DNA from: Volvox africanus
Lineage: Eukaryota > Chlorophyta > Chlorophyceae > Chlamydomonadales > Volvocaceae
Direction of reading: 5' to 3'
Assembly: GCA_030268105.1 (NCBI GenBank)
Contig: BSDZ01000014.1
Span: 1,815,001 to 1,879,000 of the forward strand
Length of the DNA: 64,000 nt
In this document: positions 12,456 through 25,637 of the stretch, piece after piece
Position numbering within the stretch: position 1 is the stretch's first letter
How the letters are laid out: every line of letters starts with the position of its first letter
Translations under genes and position numbers: made by a program
Notes under the pieces: model-generated
The model's input: the letters and a program-made list of their open reading frames with translations, nothing else
Told to the model about the DNA's origin: nothing
The model's database searches: none

Positions 12456-14858
12456 ATGCCTCGTTTTGCAAGGCATACAATGAAATTGCGATGGCGGGTC
12501 GCGGGCGTTATTATCGCCGCGCTTTTAGCTTTGTTTTGCAATGTCAGCAATTTGCAGTTAATATCGGATACTCATGATTATGCAATCTTGGCTGAGCGGC
12601 CGAGTAATAGGAAGTTCTTTAACTCCTACGGGTTGTTAGATGGAAATGTAGGCAGGGGAAACAGCTCTTTAAAGCGTTTAAAAGCCTGGTCAGGTTTTTC
12701 GCAGGCATCGTTTGAGGTATGGAGCAAAAGACACTCACGGTGAATTAGTGAACTCATATTTCGGGAATTACGGACATTTGTCACGTCGTTATTCCAAGAC
12801 GAAACAATTGCGGTTTTATTTACGTTATTGGAGAAGTGCACGGTAAAAGCGCCCTGCAATTTTTTCCGCGGTTATCGACGCGTGGTCTGACGTCCCCTAC
12901 CTGTATCGCTTGCAAAATTTCCGCTCTGGCAGTGGAACATCACCGAATTGCGGTCTTCAGGCCCGATAATCACCTCAAAAAGTTTCGTGGCCGGAGGCGT
13001 CGTATGGTAAGCCCTTCCAAGTCCCTGTCCGACACCAAAAACCATAGCCGCCCTGAAATTCGACACCGCGCACTCCTCTTAAGCCAAAGCTTCAGTCACA
13101 CAACCTTTCCTTGGATATCCCGCGCCCGTAGTCGGTTTCGTCGTTTTCCCCTTCATTCGAACCCCGGCAGATACACCTCCTGACGGCTTCTAGACTGCGG
13201 TCTCGCACAACGGTCCCCACCATGTTAGTCCCTGAATACCGAAAGACAACAACATCTGCGGAAAATCCGCGTTTGCCAGGTTTCCGCGCTTTCCAACCGT
13301 ACTTGTTACCGTCACTACAAAAAAAATCCATCTGGGTCGCTGTTGTTGTCATCGAAACGAACATGCCAACGCACAGATAAATGTATGCGCGCATCCGCTG
13401 TGTCCCCTCTTCCCACAGGGCTTTATGGCTAGACTTAGGACCAAACTCCGCACGCGCGCGCCAACATGGCTATGACACAGCCGGAGTCATGCTGGCTGCT
13501 AGCTGGGCCTCTACGTGGCATGAAAATGAGTCAGTGGCAGTCAGTGTTCGGGTGGCGCTGCCCGACGCAGATTGGGACTTGTCGGGTGCGTACGACTTTA
13601 AGGAAAGGGGAAATCTTTACCTGTACCCGTTTATACAGCAGCGGGTACGGTTGTGTACGAAGGAATTATGCATGTGTATACATATAATACCGATCCAAGG
13701 CTGGCGGTCAGCTACTGCAAGTATGGGGGCAGAACAAGAGCGGTCAATCAATACGATTGCGTTCTGAGCGGGGCACCCGCCACACCTAACCAATCTTTTT
13801 ATTTCGTTTCTTTTGTTTAGTTTAGCTGTCCGTTCCGTTGTTCCCACTTTCTCTCGCATTTTCAATCACCCCTCTCATTTCGCCCTTACAAAATTCACAC
13901 ACTTCAACGTCGCTTCCATGCTCCATCTCCGCCTCATACACCCACCGTGTTGCCTCGTCACTTGCAGACCTCGCTGCAGCAGTCCCCCCGGATGTGGGGG
14001 CGGTTTTGACCCGCAGCGCTTCGGGGATGTGGGTGTGGATCGGTGACTTGAACCGCGGCCTTCTGCAGCAAGGCCTCTTGAGTGGCAGCGATGACTGCCT
14101 GATGTTGAGGGTGCATCTGCTTAACGTTACTGCGCGCTGGCAGGACGACGGCGTGCATCCGGAGGCGCGATACAGCAGGTATGGGAACACGGAGGAGTGG
14201 CAAGTGCAGGAGAGATGGATTACGACGATACCAGATCGCACTGATCTGATCTGATCTGATCTGGTCTGGTCTGGTCTAGGTCACCTTTCTCCCTTTCGCC
14301 GGCTACACCAGCTCCCGGACCGCCCCGATAACCGCCCGTCCGACCATTTGACCAACCCTTTGACTGGCAAACTGAATGCACAGGGCTGTCCGTCAGCAGG
14401 TTTCCGCGGCTCTGGGCGCCGACAGCTATGGAGTACGGCACGAGTTTGAGTCGGCTGTCCGCACCAGCATCGTTGACCTCAGCGGCGGTGGCAACGGCGG
14501 CGGCGAGGCGTACAATCAATACCAGTGGGGCGAGAAGACGTACAATTCAACTATGGTTGGGGAGGTGGGTTTTGGGTTTCGGAGCATCCATATTTGGTTG
14601 TGGGAACAGGGTTCTGCGATCTGCGAAAGAGACACAGATGCACTTGTAACACGCACCAGCAGCCCCAGACTAGCCCGAGTAGGGCGGGGTGGCATCTGCA
14701 TGAAGTGGGGAGACATATCTCAACATTAGTATTACTTTTCGTCCTCGCTCTGTGAAGACTTCTGTTCATCAACTGGAGTTAGTGCAATATGAGTTGACAG
14801 CACTTGACAGGCTGTGAAAGACGTTGGCGCAAAGCAGCAGCAGCAGCAGCAGAACCAT

Positions 14859-14890
<32 letters not shown>

Positions 14891-14892
14891 GA

Positions 14893-14935
<43 letters not shown>

Positions 14936-17900
14936 GCAAGATAATGGCTATTCGTGTGCGGCATTGCATCCCGTCTCCTGGCACACACGTCCGAGCACCC
15001 GGCTCACCAGTCTCTCTTCATCCCACGTTGACCTTGTTGTCGCTTTCAGTCCTAAAGAAAACTTCTGAACCCCTCATTATCCAGCTCATTCCTTGGGGCA
15101 CAACGAAACGTAGCGACACCGTAATGGTGAACAAATGCCTCATGTGTCTTTATGTGTCTTTATGCATACGTACGTACAGCTGCTTTGGTACCTGGTCCTT
15201 GACAACCTTCGCTGTCACGGCCTCAGCGACCAAGAAGCATACGGGAAGGTCAGGAAGGGGGACGGTGCGGGCGGTTTGGGACGGGTGGATCAGGGATCGA
15301 AATGGCGATGGAGATGGAGATATAACGACCGCAGATATAAATGGGATACGGTTAAGGTGCAGGATATACGAGAACCTTCGAGGATTACACACGTTGGTAT
15401 CTTCTTGCTGCGTTTAGTGATTTGCTGCGAAAGCCATGCACGATCATTCCCAGGGCCCTTTTGCTTGCTCCGAAACCTGGTCGCTTTGCAGGTCGATGCA
15501 GTTGTGGCCATGTGCGATATCCGAGTGGGCCGCCTTACCTCGCACCCCCGCGTGAGCGTAGTAACCGACGAGGGCGTCGTACGCTACTTGGACGAGCAAG
15601 GTGAAGATCTGCGGCGGTACGGTCTGCCGTGCAATACACCGCGAGGTCTCATCTCAGGCAGCGCTCGCGCCGCCGTTACCGCAGAGAGCAACCTGATGCA
15701 GACGGCGCGCCGTGCAGACGCGGCGCAGTACGAGCACCACAACGCCGGCAGTAAGGATATTAGCGGTTGCAGCAGGGCTGGCGGAGGCTTGCTTAGGGGT
15801 GGCAGTTATGGCACTTGGTTCGCGGGGTGGTTGGCGGTTGACTCAAGGAACGGGAGCTGGCGGTGCTTGGCCGCGGTCGCCACCACCATGATGGGATTAC
15901 TTGCTGGTGGCGGCAGCAGTAGCAGCAGCAGTAGCAGTAGCAGCAGTTGCAGCAGTAGCAGCAGGGCAGCCTCTAGCGCACCTGCAGCTACGGGGGATGG
16001 AGCCCTAGTATTGATGGACCCTGCTGGTGCCGCAGACTTTGGACAGCAAAAGGAGCAGCAGCGGCACCCGGGCCAACCGGGGGAAAGCGGTGAGGGCTTG
16101 CAAGCCGCGCCGTGGCCCAAATCGGGTGCTGACACCAACGACAGTGAGGGTGGCAATGATGATCGGGGTGGTGCTGGTGGTAGCAGGGGCGGCGGCACTG
16201 GTGGGCTACCGGGCACCTTTCTCCGATGGCCCTTCACGAATCCGGATCGGTACTCAACGGCACAACAGCTTCAGCCGCCGCACCCTCAGCAAAAAGGGGA
16301 GTCTCAAACTCCGCACCTCCCTGGTGCTTCCGGCGACGGGGACGGAGAGGGCGAGATGGCAGATGTGGTGACGTTGGTGGTGTCTTTGCTGGCACTGGCT
16401 ACGGCGTTGGCGGTGGGGGTTGTAATGGTGAGACGGGCCTTATACCTGGGGAGTTTACCCGTTGGTGACTGATAGAACAAAGATGGCCCCGTAAAGAGCT
16501 GTAACATCAATTTAAAGGCCAATTGATAAGTCTGTAATTTAATTTGTGTAGGTTGCTTTAAATAATATGATAATAACGATTACGACGATTACGATGATAA
16601 TGATTCATATTTTGATATAATAACGATTACGATGATATCACCACCACGCAGGGCCTTCGTTGTCGGTCGCATCTCGCGACTTCCTACGACCCGTAACTCC
16701 CTGCCCCTTCTCACACACATCCCTCGACGTTCACGTTGAATTGTTCCTTCACACAGCTCATTAACGGACGGCTGCCGCGGTTTGTATTACGATTGTGGAT
16801 GTACGGAGTCCGGGGAACGAAACGGCGGGGCTTGCGACGAGAGAGGATGCGAAGGGAACATGCGCCTCCGTCTTTGGTTGGCGCCGTGGCTGCGGCCGCC
16901 GCCGCCGCCGCAGCAGCAGCAGCTGGAGCAGTGGAAGCGGGATCGCCTGGGCATGCCAGTGGAGGCGGTGGCGCCTCCGTCGCCGCCGCCGCGGCCCCTG
17001 TCGGATCCAGTGATGGGTCCAGGGTGTGTCCTAACCAAACAGCGCCATCAGCGGCGAGTGCAGCTGGTTCCGTGGCGTCGGCGCAGCCATCATCCTCCCA
17101 AGCTCGATTGAGGCGCAATAGCAGCAGTAGCTGCGGCGGCAGTAGTGGTAAAAGCGTTAGCAGCAATAGCACCGGAAGCCGTAACAGCAGCAGGGGCGGC
17201 GGTAGCGGGGGCGGTAGTAATGGCGGCGGCAGCGGCAGCGGACGTTTCCCGACGGCGACGAGCTTGACCGGCGCCCGTTGGCTCGGATTAAGGTCAATGT
17301 CAGTGCTGCCGCCGCGGCCGAAACAACCCTTGCGGTCGCCGCTGCTGCCGCTGCCACCCCTGCCGCCGCCGCCGCCGCCGCTGCCGCTTTCACCGGAACA
17401 TGTTGGCCAATGCCGCAGCGTGGTCGCTGTGTGCCACGGCGGCGGCAGCAGTGGCTTGCTTCCTTGGCTGTCATCGCTACTGCTATGGCCTGCAGGGCCG
17501 CTACTGCCTCCTTGGGGCCCTGCACGACACCCTGAAAGGAGTGCGGCCTCGACGGCAGCAACTCCAACAACGGAGGTGGCGGCACAGATGATGGCGGCTC
17601 GATCCCACCCAGTAAGGGCGGCGGTAGGCCGCGCAGGCAGGAGCCAACAACCTCAACCTGCCGGCCCAGCCAGGGGCCGCCTTGTCGTGGACGCCGGGTG
17701 CAAATATACGCAGCAGCAGATGCAACAGCCGCAGCAGCCGCTTTCTGTAGCTGAAGCAAAACCTCTCAGCCGTCCAGAGCACCACCAGGAGGCGTCGCTT
17801 CCGCTGCAGCCACAGCAACCCGTGCCCTCTGCACCAACGGCAGTGGCAACGGCGGCAGCGGCAACTGATACTGGGGTGGTGGGGACGACGGCCGTGGCAC

Positions 17901-19003
17901 CTGAGCGGGTCACTTCAGTCGCAGGCGCGACCAGACATCTGTCCCGTCAGCAGCGCCTGGACAGCCGATCAAGCCTGTACGGCAGTTTGACATGGCGCGT
18001 GTCGGAGGGAGCGGGTGCCGCGGCAATGTTGGAGTCTCCTCTGCCATCCTGCAGCACCTTCAACGCGATGCCATCGCCACAGTTCCAATTTCCCGTAGCA
18101 GTCGCAGTCGCATCTCCAGGTCGTGCCAAGTGTTTGAGGACGACGCGCCGTTGCAAGTCCGCCGTACTTCCGCCGCGGCCCCGTACGGAGAGGCAGACTC
18201 AGAAGCCAGTTGACCCCCAGTATCAACTGGGAGCCACAGGCAGCAGCAGCAGCTGCTGCTGCTGCTGCTCCTGTACCACCGTAAGGCCCCTGGGCACCAG
18301 AGGATCAGATCTAGAATCCTCCAGTACCATCAACAGCCGGGATGTGACGGAGCCGATGGCGTCAACGGAGGAAGGCGCATCCGTCATCATGACATCAGCG
18401 AACTGTCTGGGCCTTATCAGACCTGCCTCCCTTAATAGCCGCTGTGGTAAATGGTTGCCCGCAAAGAGCTCCTCGACCTCTTTGGGAAGCATCTTTGGGA
18501 TATCGGGGTTTCCCTCTCTGGCGTCCAGGTTGTCACTTCCGCAGACTGCCGCTGCGTCAATCAGCTGCGTCAGCTCCGGGCACACCGACTCGGGCGGCTC
18601 CCGGCCTGGATCCGCTGGTGGCAGCTGTAGCGCTGGCTGCACCTGCACCTGCAGCTGCAGCGCTGGTGGCAGCTGTGACGGCGATGAAGGGGAAACTGCA
18701 GCAGCGGCGCCGCCGCTACAGTGGCGGGCCGGTCCAAGCTTTCCCTGGAGTTTGGCTCTCCTAGCAGAGATGGCTGGCGATAGCACTTGGCGACGCCACG
18801 GGGACCAACCCCTGTCACCGCCCGAGCTTGCGTGTCTGGCTTGCATGGACGCCCCCCGAGAGTGCGGGTTCCTCCATGGCAGCACGGTGCACATGGGTCT
18901 GTGTGTGCAGTGCACGAGCCGCCTGCCCTCGGCTGCGGAGGGCGCACTGTCCTGCCCGGTTTGCCGACAGCGGGTCGAACGTGTCGTAGAGGTCGTCTTC
19001 TAA
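12456..19003 (+). CDS. membrane-anchored protein with C-terminal MDM2-like RING finger (putative E3 ubiquitin ligase)
   Basis: Seen: seven exons in phase: 12456-12716, 12933-13006, 13419-13585, 13968-14178, 14384-14564, 15492-16427 and 16757-19003, encoding about 1358 residues and ending in TAA. Residues 13-31 form a signal anchor (WRVAGVIIAALLALF). Residues 32 to about 590 contain several N-glycosylation sequons (NIT, NES, NVT, NST), as expected of a lumenal or extracellular part. A second membrane segment spans about 590-612 (VVTLVVSLLALATALAVGVV). A long Ser/Pro/Gly/Ala-rich, probably cytosolic, stretch leads to a RING from 1303: C1303, C1306, H1317, H1322, C1326, C1329, C1343, C1346. Apart from one longer loop this is the MDM2-type C2H2C4 spacing, and the protein ends in an aromatic residue soon after, as MDM2 does. 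Inferred: E3 ligase acting at a membrane. The layout recalls plant APD1-4 ligases, but I cannot confirm homology of the lumenal part. The start is the first ATG before the anchor. Confidence 0.78.
14241..14277 (+). repeat. CTGAT/CTGGT pentamer microsatellite
   Basis: About seven pentamer units, four of CTGAT then three of CTGGT, lie in the intron between the fourth and fifth exons of the RING gene. Confidence 0.8.
14834..14939 (+). repeat. CAG/CAT trinucleotide microsatellite
   Basis: Alternating blocks of CAG and CAT triplets run for about 105 bases in the long intron of the RING gene (14565-15491). Open frames across it, read as poly-Gln/His or poly-Ser/Ile, are repeat artefacts because splice sites exclude it from the transcript model. 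Confidence 0.9.
15911..15965 (+). repeat. coding AGC/AGT repeat (serine run)
   Basis: AGC and AGT triplets in the sixth exon of the RING gene encode a run of about 17 serines interrupted by one cysteine. The run lies in the lumenal region before the second membrane segment. The mix of synonymous triplets suggests it is old or maintained as a serine tract. Confidence 0.85.
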
Positions 19004-19173
19004 GACCGTATCTAAGACCGTCCTAAGTGCGTCTTGTCGCCTAACTGCAGGAAAATAGACATGTACAGGGGAAAGCTAACCAAACCTGCAAACCCCAGGC
19101 TAACATCACGCCTAAGTCGCAGCAGCCACCTGCAAGCCACCACACCGACATCTCTCACGAGAGCCCTAATTCG

Positions 19174-19178
19174 TGTAA
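19174..19178 (+). terminator. candidate TGTAA poly(A) signal
   Basis: A TGTAA motif lies about 170 bases past the stop codon of the RING gene, at a typical volvocine 3' UTR distance. Confidence 0.5.
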
Positions 19179-19956
19179 TGTTAAGTGCTGCGCTATTCAG
19201 CCGGTCACCGCCCCTTGGTGCTACTAGGGCCATGGTCACGGTCACCATCAGGCCTCAGAGCCTTTAGTTCCGCTCTAGGTGTCTTGAGTCCCTCTTCTCT
19301 TAATAACCACGTCACCGTCTTTTAAGGGTGCAGTGTCTAACAACGATAAGCATCGCGACTTGGCAAACAATAATGATGGCTCGAGATGACCATCTAGCAA
19401 TCCGGCTAGCTAGCAAGGAGGCGTAGAGTCGCTGGAGGTGCAGCAGATGTGAGCTTGTTGTTGGTGTGTGAGCATGTTTTTAGTCCAAGAAGAAAATGCT
19501 GCGTGTGTGAGATGTATGAGTGTTTGGTGTGAGGCGAAATTGGAGGACGGGGCGGAGGTAGGAGACCTCTACGGCCATGGCAACCTTACGTGAAGGGCTG
19601 CGGGGCGGGGAGCCTCATTTTGCTGGGGGTTTTGAAGTATGATCGTGATGCATAAGTTTTGGTAAGTGTTATAAAAGAGTAGCAAAGAAGGGGAGTTTGG
19701 TAGTGGTGATGGGAGGGTAAGAAGAAGAGGATGTATGGCCCGAGCGGATGGCCGCTGTCCACGAGAGTATATGGGCTCACATGTGCGTGTGCGTGTGCGT
19801 GTGCGTGCGTACTTGAAAATGCCACATTAGGACTTTTTCTTTCCGCTACAAATGCAGCGCTAAGCACAACGCTGCCGGCTTAAAAAACGTCGAGTCATCG
19901 AGTCACAGATCTATATAACTAAAATTATATTATATATGTGCGTGTGCGTGTGTGTG

Positions 19957-20004
19957 GAGGGAGAGAGAGAGAGAGAGAGAGAGAGAAGGGGGGGGGGGGA
20001 GGGG
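19957..20004 (+). repeat. GA repeat followed by a G-run
   Basis: A purine-only tract begins with GA dinucleotides and passes into a run of about twelve G. It lies in a gap without genes. Confidence 0.85.
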
Positions 20005-20137
20005 CCAGTCCATTTCCAATATAAGATTGCCCCCAAAATTAGGCTCAGTGAATGCATGAACGTGCCTGACCTTCCGAGACGTCACAAGGTTCAAATCGAA
20101 TGGCAAAATTGATTGCAAGGTCCCATTGCCAGCGATC

Positions 20138-20171
20138 GGCAGACAGACAGACAGACAGACAGACAGACAGG
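20138..20171 (+). repeat. CAGA tetranucleotide microsatellite
   Basis: About eight CAGA units in a row; no gene overlaps. Confidence 0.85.
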
Positions 20172-22220
20172 CGGGCGGGAGACGTGTTGCGGCGATACAA
20201 GTGATGAGTTCCAAACTACGCAGGACTAAGAATGAAGTGGCGGCCCATGGGGACATGCCGTCGGCCTTAAGGGGTAATGGCAGGGCGGGGGGACGGGGGG
20301 ACTCCGAGCCGCCAAAAATACGTATAGCCAGGTCTCGTCAGCCAGTTTCTCACGATCGACGGAAGACCCGTGAAGGTGCGGGAGCCGCCTCTCGCATTAC
20401 AGGGCTTCTCAACCTGAAAATATGTGTGCCACGAAGCGGGGCGCCTTTAAGTCGCCGATACTGAATTGCGATGGCGACAGAGAAAGGGAATCGCCCCCGT
20501 TAAGTCTTCCTGGAGGAAGAAATACTAACTAGGGCCCTAGAGCGCCTTAGGAGCAGCTGTTGAACAGATCAGCAGGCCATATTCATCAACTGCACCCACA
20601 GTCCGAGATCTGTGTGGCCTTTCGGAAGCCCTTCCAGCGGTATGTATAATCACCTGCTGGGATGATAACGGTTTGGAGTTCGTTTTTTCCACGATTGGTA
20701 AGCGGTCGTTAGTCCTTATAATAAGTGTGTTGTGCTTATCAACAACCGCTGCCTGGATGACAGCACGACATCAGAAGTGTGCATTGAGCTGTGGAACTCA
20801 ATTGTACACACCGAAGATGAGTCGTGGTGATTGCGGACCTCCCGCCCGGGATGACGGTGCGGTGCGGGGTCTTTACGGGAAGTGCGATCACTTGCACATG
20901 GAATTATGGATTAATACAAAAAAATGGTTTATACCGCTCTGTTTGTAGAGTAGCATTGGTTAAACAAATATGAAGATTGGCTTACCACCGAGTCCTGATG
21001 CCGATCCTGATACTTCCACAGCACATGCAAGGCCTCTCCTTTCCCCCGTTTTCAATCTCTCTGCCATTAAGCGCACGCACAGCTGCTTTAAAAGGCGCTC
21101 CCTGAAACCGCACGCAAAGGCTGCGCAATGTTGACAAGGGTTTTTAAAACTCGTAGATGGGGTTTCGCACATTCTTATCGGTTACAATTGCACACAGGGG
21201 TGGCGTGTTTCGGCGCCAATCTAACCGCACTTGCATTTTGCACCTGCATTTTGGGGTATTGCCGGCGTTGAGGGACCGTCGGAATCGGCCTACGCCTATT
21301 TTTCGTTGGGCAAAACTCTACAGGTGGCAAGCCCTAACGGATGGACTGTCCAAGCGCCCTCAAAGTGATGGGCTGTAAGGTACCCGGAAGATGGACCGGG
21401 AGGATGGACAAGGCAGCCCAAAGTATGTATGTATGTAGCCCTATGAACCCTAACTTTAATGGAACTCGCAACAGCCCCCCCTCAAAAAGATAGAACCTAC
21501 GCAAGAGCAAGAGCGAGAGCGAGATGCGTGAGTGGACAGCGCAAAGCGCTAGGAGCTGTGGCTCTAAACGACCTTGCTGTTCGCTGCTGTCCTTCTCGAA
21601 GGAGGCAGAAGGAAGCTGGGAAGAGGCCTTCGAGTGGAAGAAAACCGCTATATGTGTGTAGGATAGGGGGGTACATCACCCGTGGCCACTAACCTGGCAG
21701 TCCCGACCTTCCCCGGTGTTACGGGGCACCCTCATCCAGTCTCCCAATGCCGACTTCTCCGAAATCAGTGGTTTTCCCAGGTTCAGCACCCACCACCAGC
21801 ATCCAGCGGAATCTGCAGAATCAACTAAGGCGTCAACTCCGCTACTGGTCAGCTCGCAGGTCACTTAAATTGGGGTAGACACCGTCCATCAACATGGGGA
21901 CACCCTGCCCTTAACATTAGGGTCTTTGACCCGCTATCAGTCGGGGTAGAACTTGGAACTCCAGGGGCAAATTAGTCATGCCATAACAGTCATGCCTGAA
22001 CACATACGCTAAAGGTAACGGAAATGGCGGCTGTAGTTTTAGGATCTGGAGGACGTACTGGATAGTACGTCGTACGTCCTTGTACCATGTGAATCGTGTA
22101 AAATACGCAATATGTCGGCAACGGTTACCTCCGTAACTTAAAGACATCATGGCGCACAAATAAACCGGGGCCGTGACGGGCTTAAAAGTCGACAGCACCT
22201 GGGTGGGAGCTTAGGCTGAG

Positions 22221-22580
22221 TCAATTGACAAGCCGGGAGTCTGTACCTGGATGACGAATTTATTTCGGACGACGAGACGTACCCGTCCTCATAGTTGGTG
22301 CCTCCTACGTCTCGACCCAAGGCACGGTCCCCTTGTATGATGATCACCAGGACATCTACGCCAGCAACGCACAAGGTAGTATGGTAGCCACCCCCACGAT
22401 TCAATTGACAAGTCGGGAGTCTATGCCTGGATGACGAATTTATTTCGGACGGCGAGACGTACCCGTCCTCATAGTTGGTGCCTCCTACGTCTCGACCCAA
22501 GGCACGGTCCCCTTGTATGATGATCACCAGGACATCTACGCCAGCAACGCACAAGGTAGTATGGTAGCGACCCTCACGAT
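22221..22580. repeat. tandem duplication of a 180-bp unit
   Basis: Two head-to-tail copies, 22221-22400 and 22401-22580, differ at only a handful of positions. The unit length is a multiple of three, and the minus strand is open through both copies, giving a 60-residue repeat containing GVDVLVIIIQGDRAL. I do not recognise this peptide. It may be a satellite monomer or a fragment of a decayed element. The near identity of the copies points to a recent duplication. Confidence 0.85.
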
Positions 22581-25269
22581 GTACCAGTACGTGGAATAAT
22601 GCAGGATTTGTCGGATGTGTGTATGAGGACCGTAACGATCAACGTCCAGTCCCATGGGCCATCGATCGAAAAGATTCAATAACGTATTCATAAATTAGTC
22701 GTCGAGAGAACAGCAAATTAGAGTCACCCAGAGTTGCACATCGGCCTGCTGCGTTGCCGCTGAAGTTGCTGCTTAATAGTGCGGTCCGCGCGGCACACCC
22801 GGGATTCAAATATACAGTGCTTGTAAATCGTTCTTTTTTCGCACGCGATGTCGTCGAAGAACACCTTCGGCATCAAGGAAAAACGATGTTTTATTTTAGG
22901 TCTTGACACCGTTTGCAGCGAGACAAGAGTGTATAAGGGGGCATGTGCGCGCCTGTCTTACGTCTCAAATAGCATTATGCTTAGATTACATGAGATTGTT
23001 TTGTCCTGGTTTTGGAAGTGGGAGGCTCGGGCCTAGTTCCTCCGGAAGGTGATCACGACTATCTTACAACTGTGCTGATTTAGACATCTGAAATTTATTT
23101 CCTTCTAAATTTTTCTAGACGCACGTGTGCATAAGAAGCGGGGGTTTACATAACATGCGGGCGGGTGCCTTACCCTTTGGATCTACTCAGACTTGCGTTC
23201 ACGAAAACGTGCAAGTGTAAAGGGAAAAAGACCCAAATGCTAGAGGAAGACACCGTTGTGTCATCGCGGTTGCTTTGAAGACAGAGAACTCTGACAAGTC
23301 GCCACAGTATATAGAATTCACGGTGGAGCCCGAACAGCTCGAATGCAATGCCCAAACGAGCGCCTCCCGAACAACATGCTGGGCTTTATACGACAGATAC
23401 AGACTGCTACCTTCCACCCTTATTGCCATTCGACCTTCGCTTCGACAATTTGCGAATTGTCGCCATGATACGGCCCTGGTATAAATAATCAGTTATAATG
23501 TACATTTAAATATACACTGTTGTATATTTGCAATAGTTTGATCGTTTTAGTAACTGCTCGCCGTGGAAAGATGTCCGTGCTTTGATGTTACAGTGCGACT
23601 TACATCTAACTGTCAAGTGCTCCATATCCAAATAACTCGTACCTGATAAAAACACCTTCATGTAAATGGCAAAGAAATTGGGTTCTGCGTAAGTTTGCTG
23701 ATTTGATTCCAGGAGGCGGACGCGCAGCTGCCAACTGTCCTGATGAGGCTGCCCGCCACTGCGCGGAAGGCGGAACCAAATCTAAATCTAAACAACCGAT
23801 TACGGTCGACCTAATGTCCCGAAAGAGTTTTTCTCTATATGAAATGACTGTCAGGATGATGGCAACCCAAGCGAACGAACAAATCACACCTCATGGAAGG
23901 ACTTTGCAAGAGCGTGACAGCCTACAAGGGTGGCAACCAATCTCACGCCTCATGCAAAACGCTGTCACAATGTGAATAAATTGACAAACGGACTAAAGGT
24001 TAGTGGATTGGATGATAACATATAGAGCCAGCTGAGGCGCACTGCTGTGCTCACGCAGCAGGGTTACGCAGTGTTTATTGGTAGTTGAGACGTTACTTTC
24101 AGGCGGCGTAGATCATGTCCGCTGCATCTTCAGTAAGCGTTTTTCAGCCGAAATAGTCGGGGGCTCGCGATGCCTCGAAAGCACGACTCTTTCTGCAAAT
24201 ACACTAGGCTAAGTTTTCGAAAGGTTGGGAAAGTTGTCTCGATGATCCTCCTCTCGCAGAGCGAGTGTGCAGCTCAACCCCGGTGCGATTACAAAAATCG
24301 CACACACCGCATCTTTTGAATACGCATTTGCGCAGCTCTGGTAAGCAGTGCTGAGCCACGGGGGAGAAAAGCAAACGCGCGCGCACGGGTTGTGTTTATA
24401 TGCGTATATGTGTATATGTTGTTTCACGTCTGACTGGACACGACGCTGGCCTCCCCCCCGGCACAGCCCCCCGCCCTGCCATAACAGAAAGGCCGCCAAA
24501 GCTCTCTCGCTTAAACGGGGGTGGGAGAGCGAAAGTATGTTCATGTGACATGTGACACCAATCCAAGCAACGCTGGATGTGGGGAACTCCCTCCTCCAAC
24601 AACCCCTCCATAACTGCACAACATGGCGAGCTCGGAAAGGAAATGGCCGTACAACAATGGCCGTACAACAACTCTTCACGATGCAGAGTATTACAAGCAA
24701 TCTCCGAACAGCACCAGCCGACCAAGCCCTCCATTTCGCTCCGTGGAACAGCCGGCACACCACACGTCGGGACGCCCGCTGTGCGCAATTGTGCGTCCTT
24801 TCCAAAACATGCCACCGCCACACCAGCGTTCTTGCGAACACCTGAACACCTGAAACGTAGTACGGCGCGTGCTGCTGCGTACAATAATAAGGCCCACTGT
24901 ACTCAACCACAACGCCCTCCGCAATTCCTCTCTTCTGGTTGAAATTCAAGGGCGGACAGCTGGCACGGGAGAAATAATAACCCCGCACATGCTGTACCCG
25001 CTCCCCGACACGCTCTTACATAAAGCCAATCCTTTTTGCAGCTGCTCACAAACATACGCGCCGGCCTGCTCCCCCCCCTCCCCGCGCACTCCTCTGACCC
25101 CCCCCCTTTTGACCGCTGGTACCTGGTCTCCCTGGGCTGTCCCAGCTGGCCTCTTATTTAAAAGCCATGGGCCAACCCCAACACCGCAGCACCTCGTGAA
25201 CACCACAGGAAGAGGAATACCCTCTAATTCGTTTTCACCGCAATTATTCCCGTCTCAATTTACGTCTAT

Positions 25270-25274
25270 TTACA
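25270..25274 (-). terminator. candidate TGTAA poly(A) signal
   Basis: The minus strand reads TGTAA about 365 bases past the ARG9 stop codon. Support is by motif and position only. Confidence 0.4.
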
Positions 25275-25637
25275 TCCCAACAGACGCAATCACCACCACC
25301 ACCACCACAAGGGCGCCTTGAGGTCTCCGCGAAACCGGAGCCACCTTCACATCACCCAACTACAACCCCACCATACCGCGTGTGGGCCCACAAGTTGCTT
25401 TGATAGTTTGCTTCCTCCGTTTACTCACATCGACATATTCGTTAAAAACCATGGGGTTACCAGCGGCCGCAAGGTTGCTTCTCCGAACTTCCAACACCAC
25501 CATGCCCACGACCACCGCCACCAGAACCATCAGCAGAACCATCAGCAGCAGCAGCATCCTCGCTTCAACGAACACCCCTCAGGGGGCCAGCTCTGCCTAC
25601 GCAACCGGCAACGAAAGACCAGAGTGGGACCCACTCC

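Larger units (their letters stand above)
19004..25637. other. 6.6-kb gap without a supported gene
   Basis: After the 3' UTR of the RING gene there is no exon with convincing coding character. The stretch holds a GTGCGT run near 19783, a GA/G tract, a CAGA tract, the 180-bp tandem duplication at 22221 and the 3' UTR of ARG9 at its right end. A 259-codon minus-strand frame at 24209-24988 looks like chance: it has no known domain and an unusually Cys/Arg/Trp-rich composition. I see no intact mobile element. Confidence 0.45.

Noticed and set aside
15135..15491. Start of the sixth RING-gene exon placed at 15135
   Set aside because: The frame is open back to there, but the phase-compatible acceptor is at 15490-15491 and the upstream part lacks coding character.
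21676..21864. Possible retroelement aspartic protease fragment (minus strand, ALVDSADSAG)
   Set aside because: It only loosely resembles a DSG active-site motif, the frame is short, and no reverse transcriptase, integrase or LTR is visible nearby.
24209..24988. A 259-codon minus-strand open frame
   Set aside because: It has no known domain and an odd Cys/Trp/Arg-rich composition. It lacks clear splice or start context and lies between poorly conserved spacer sequences, so chance is more likely.
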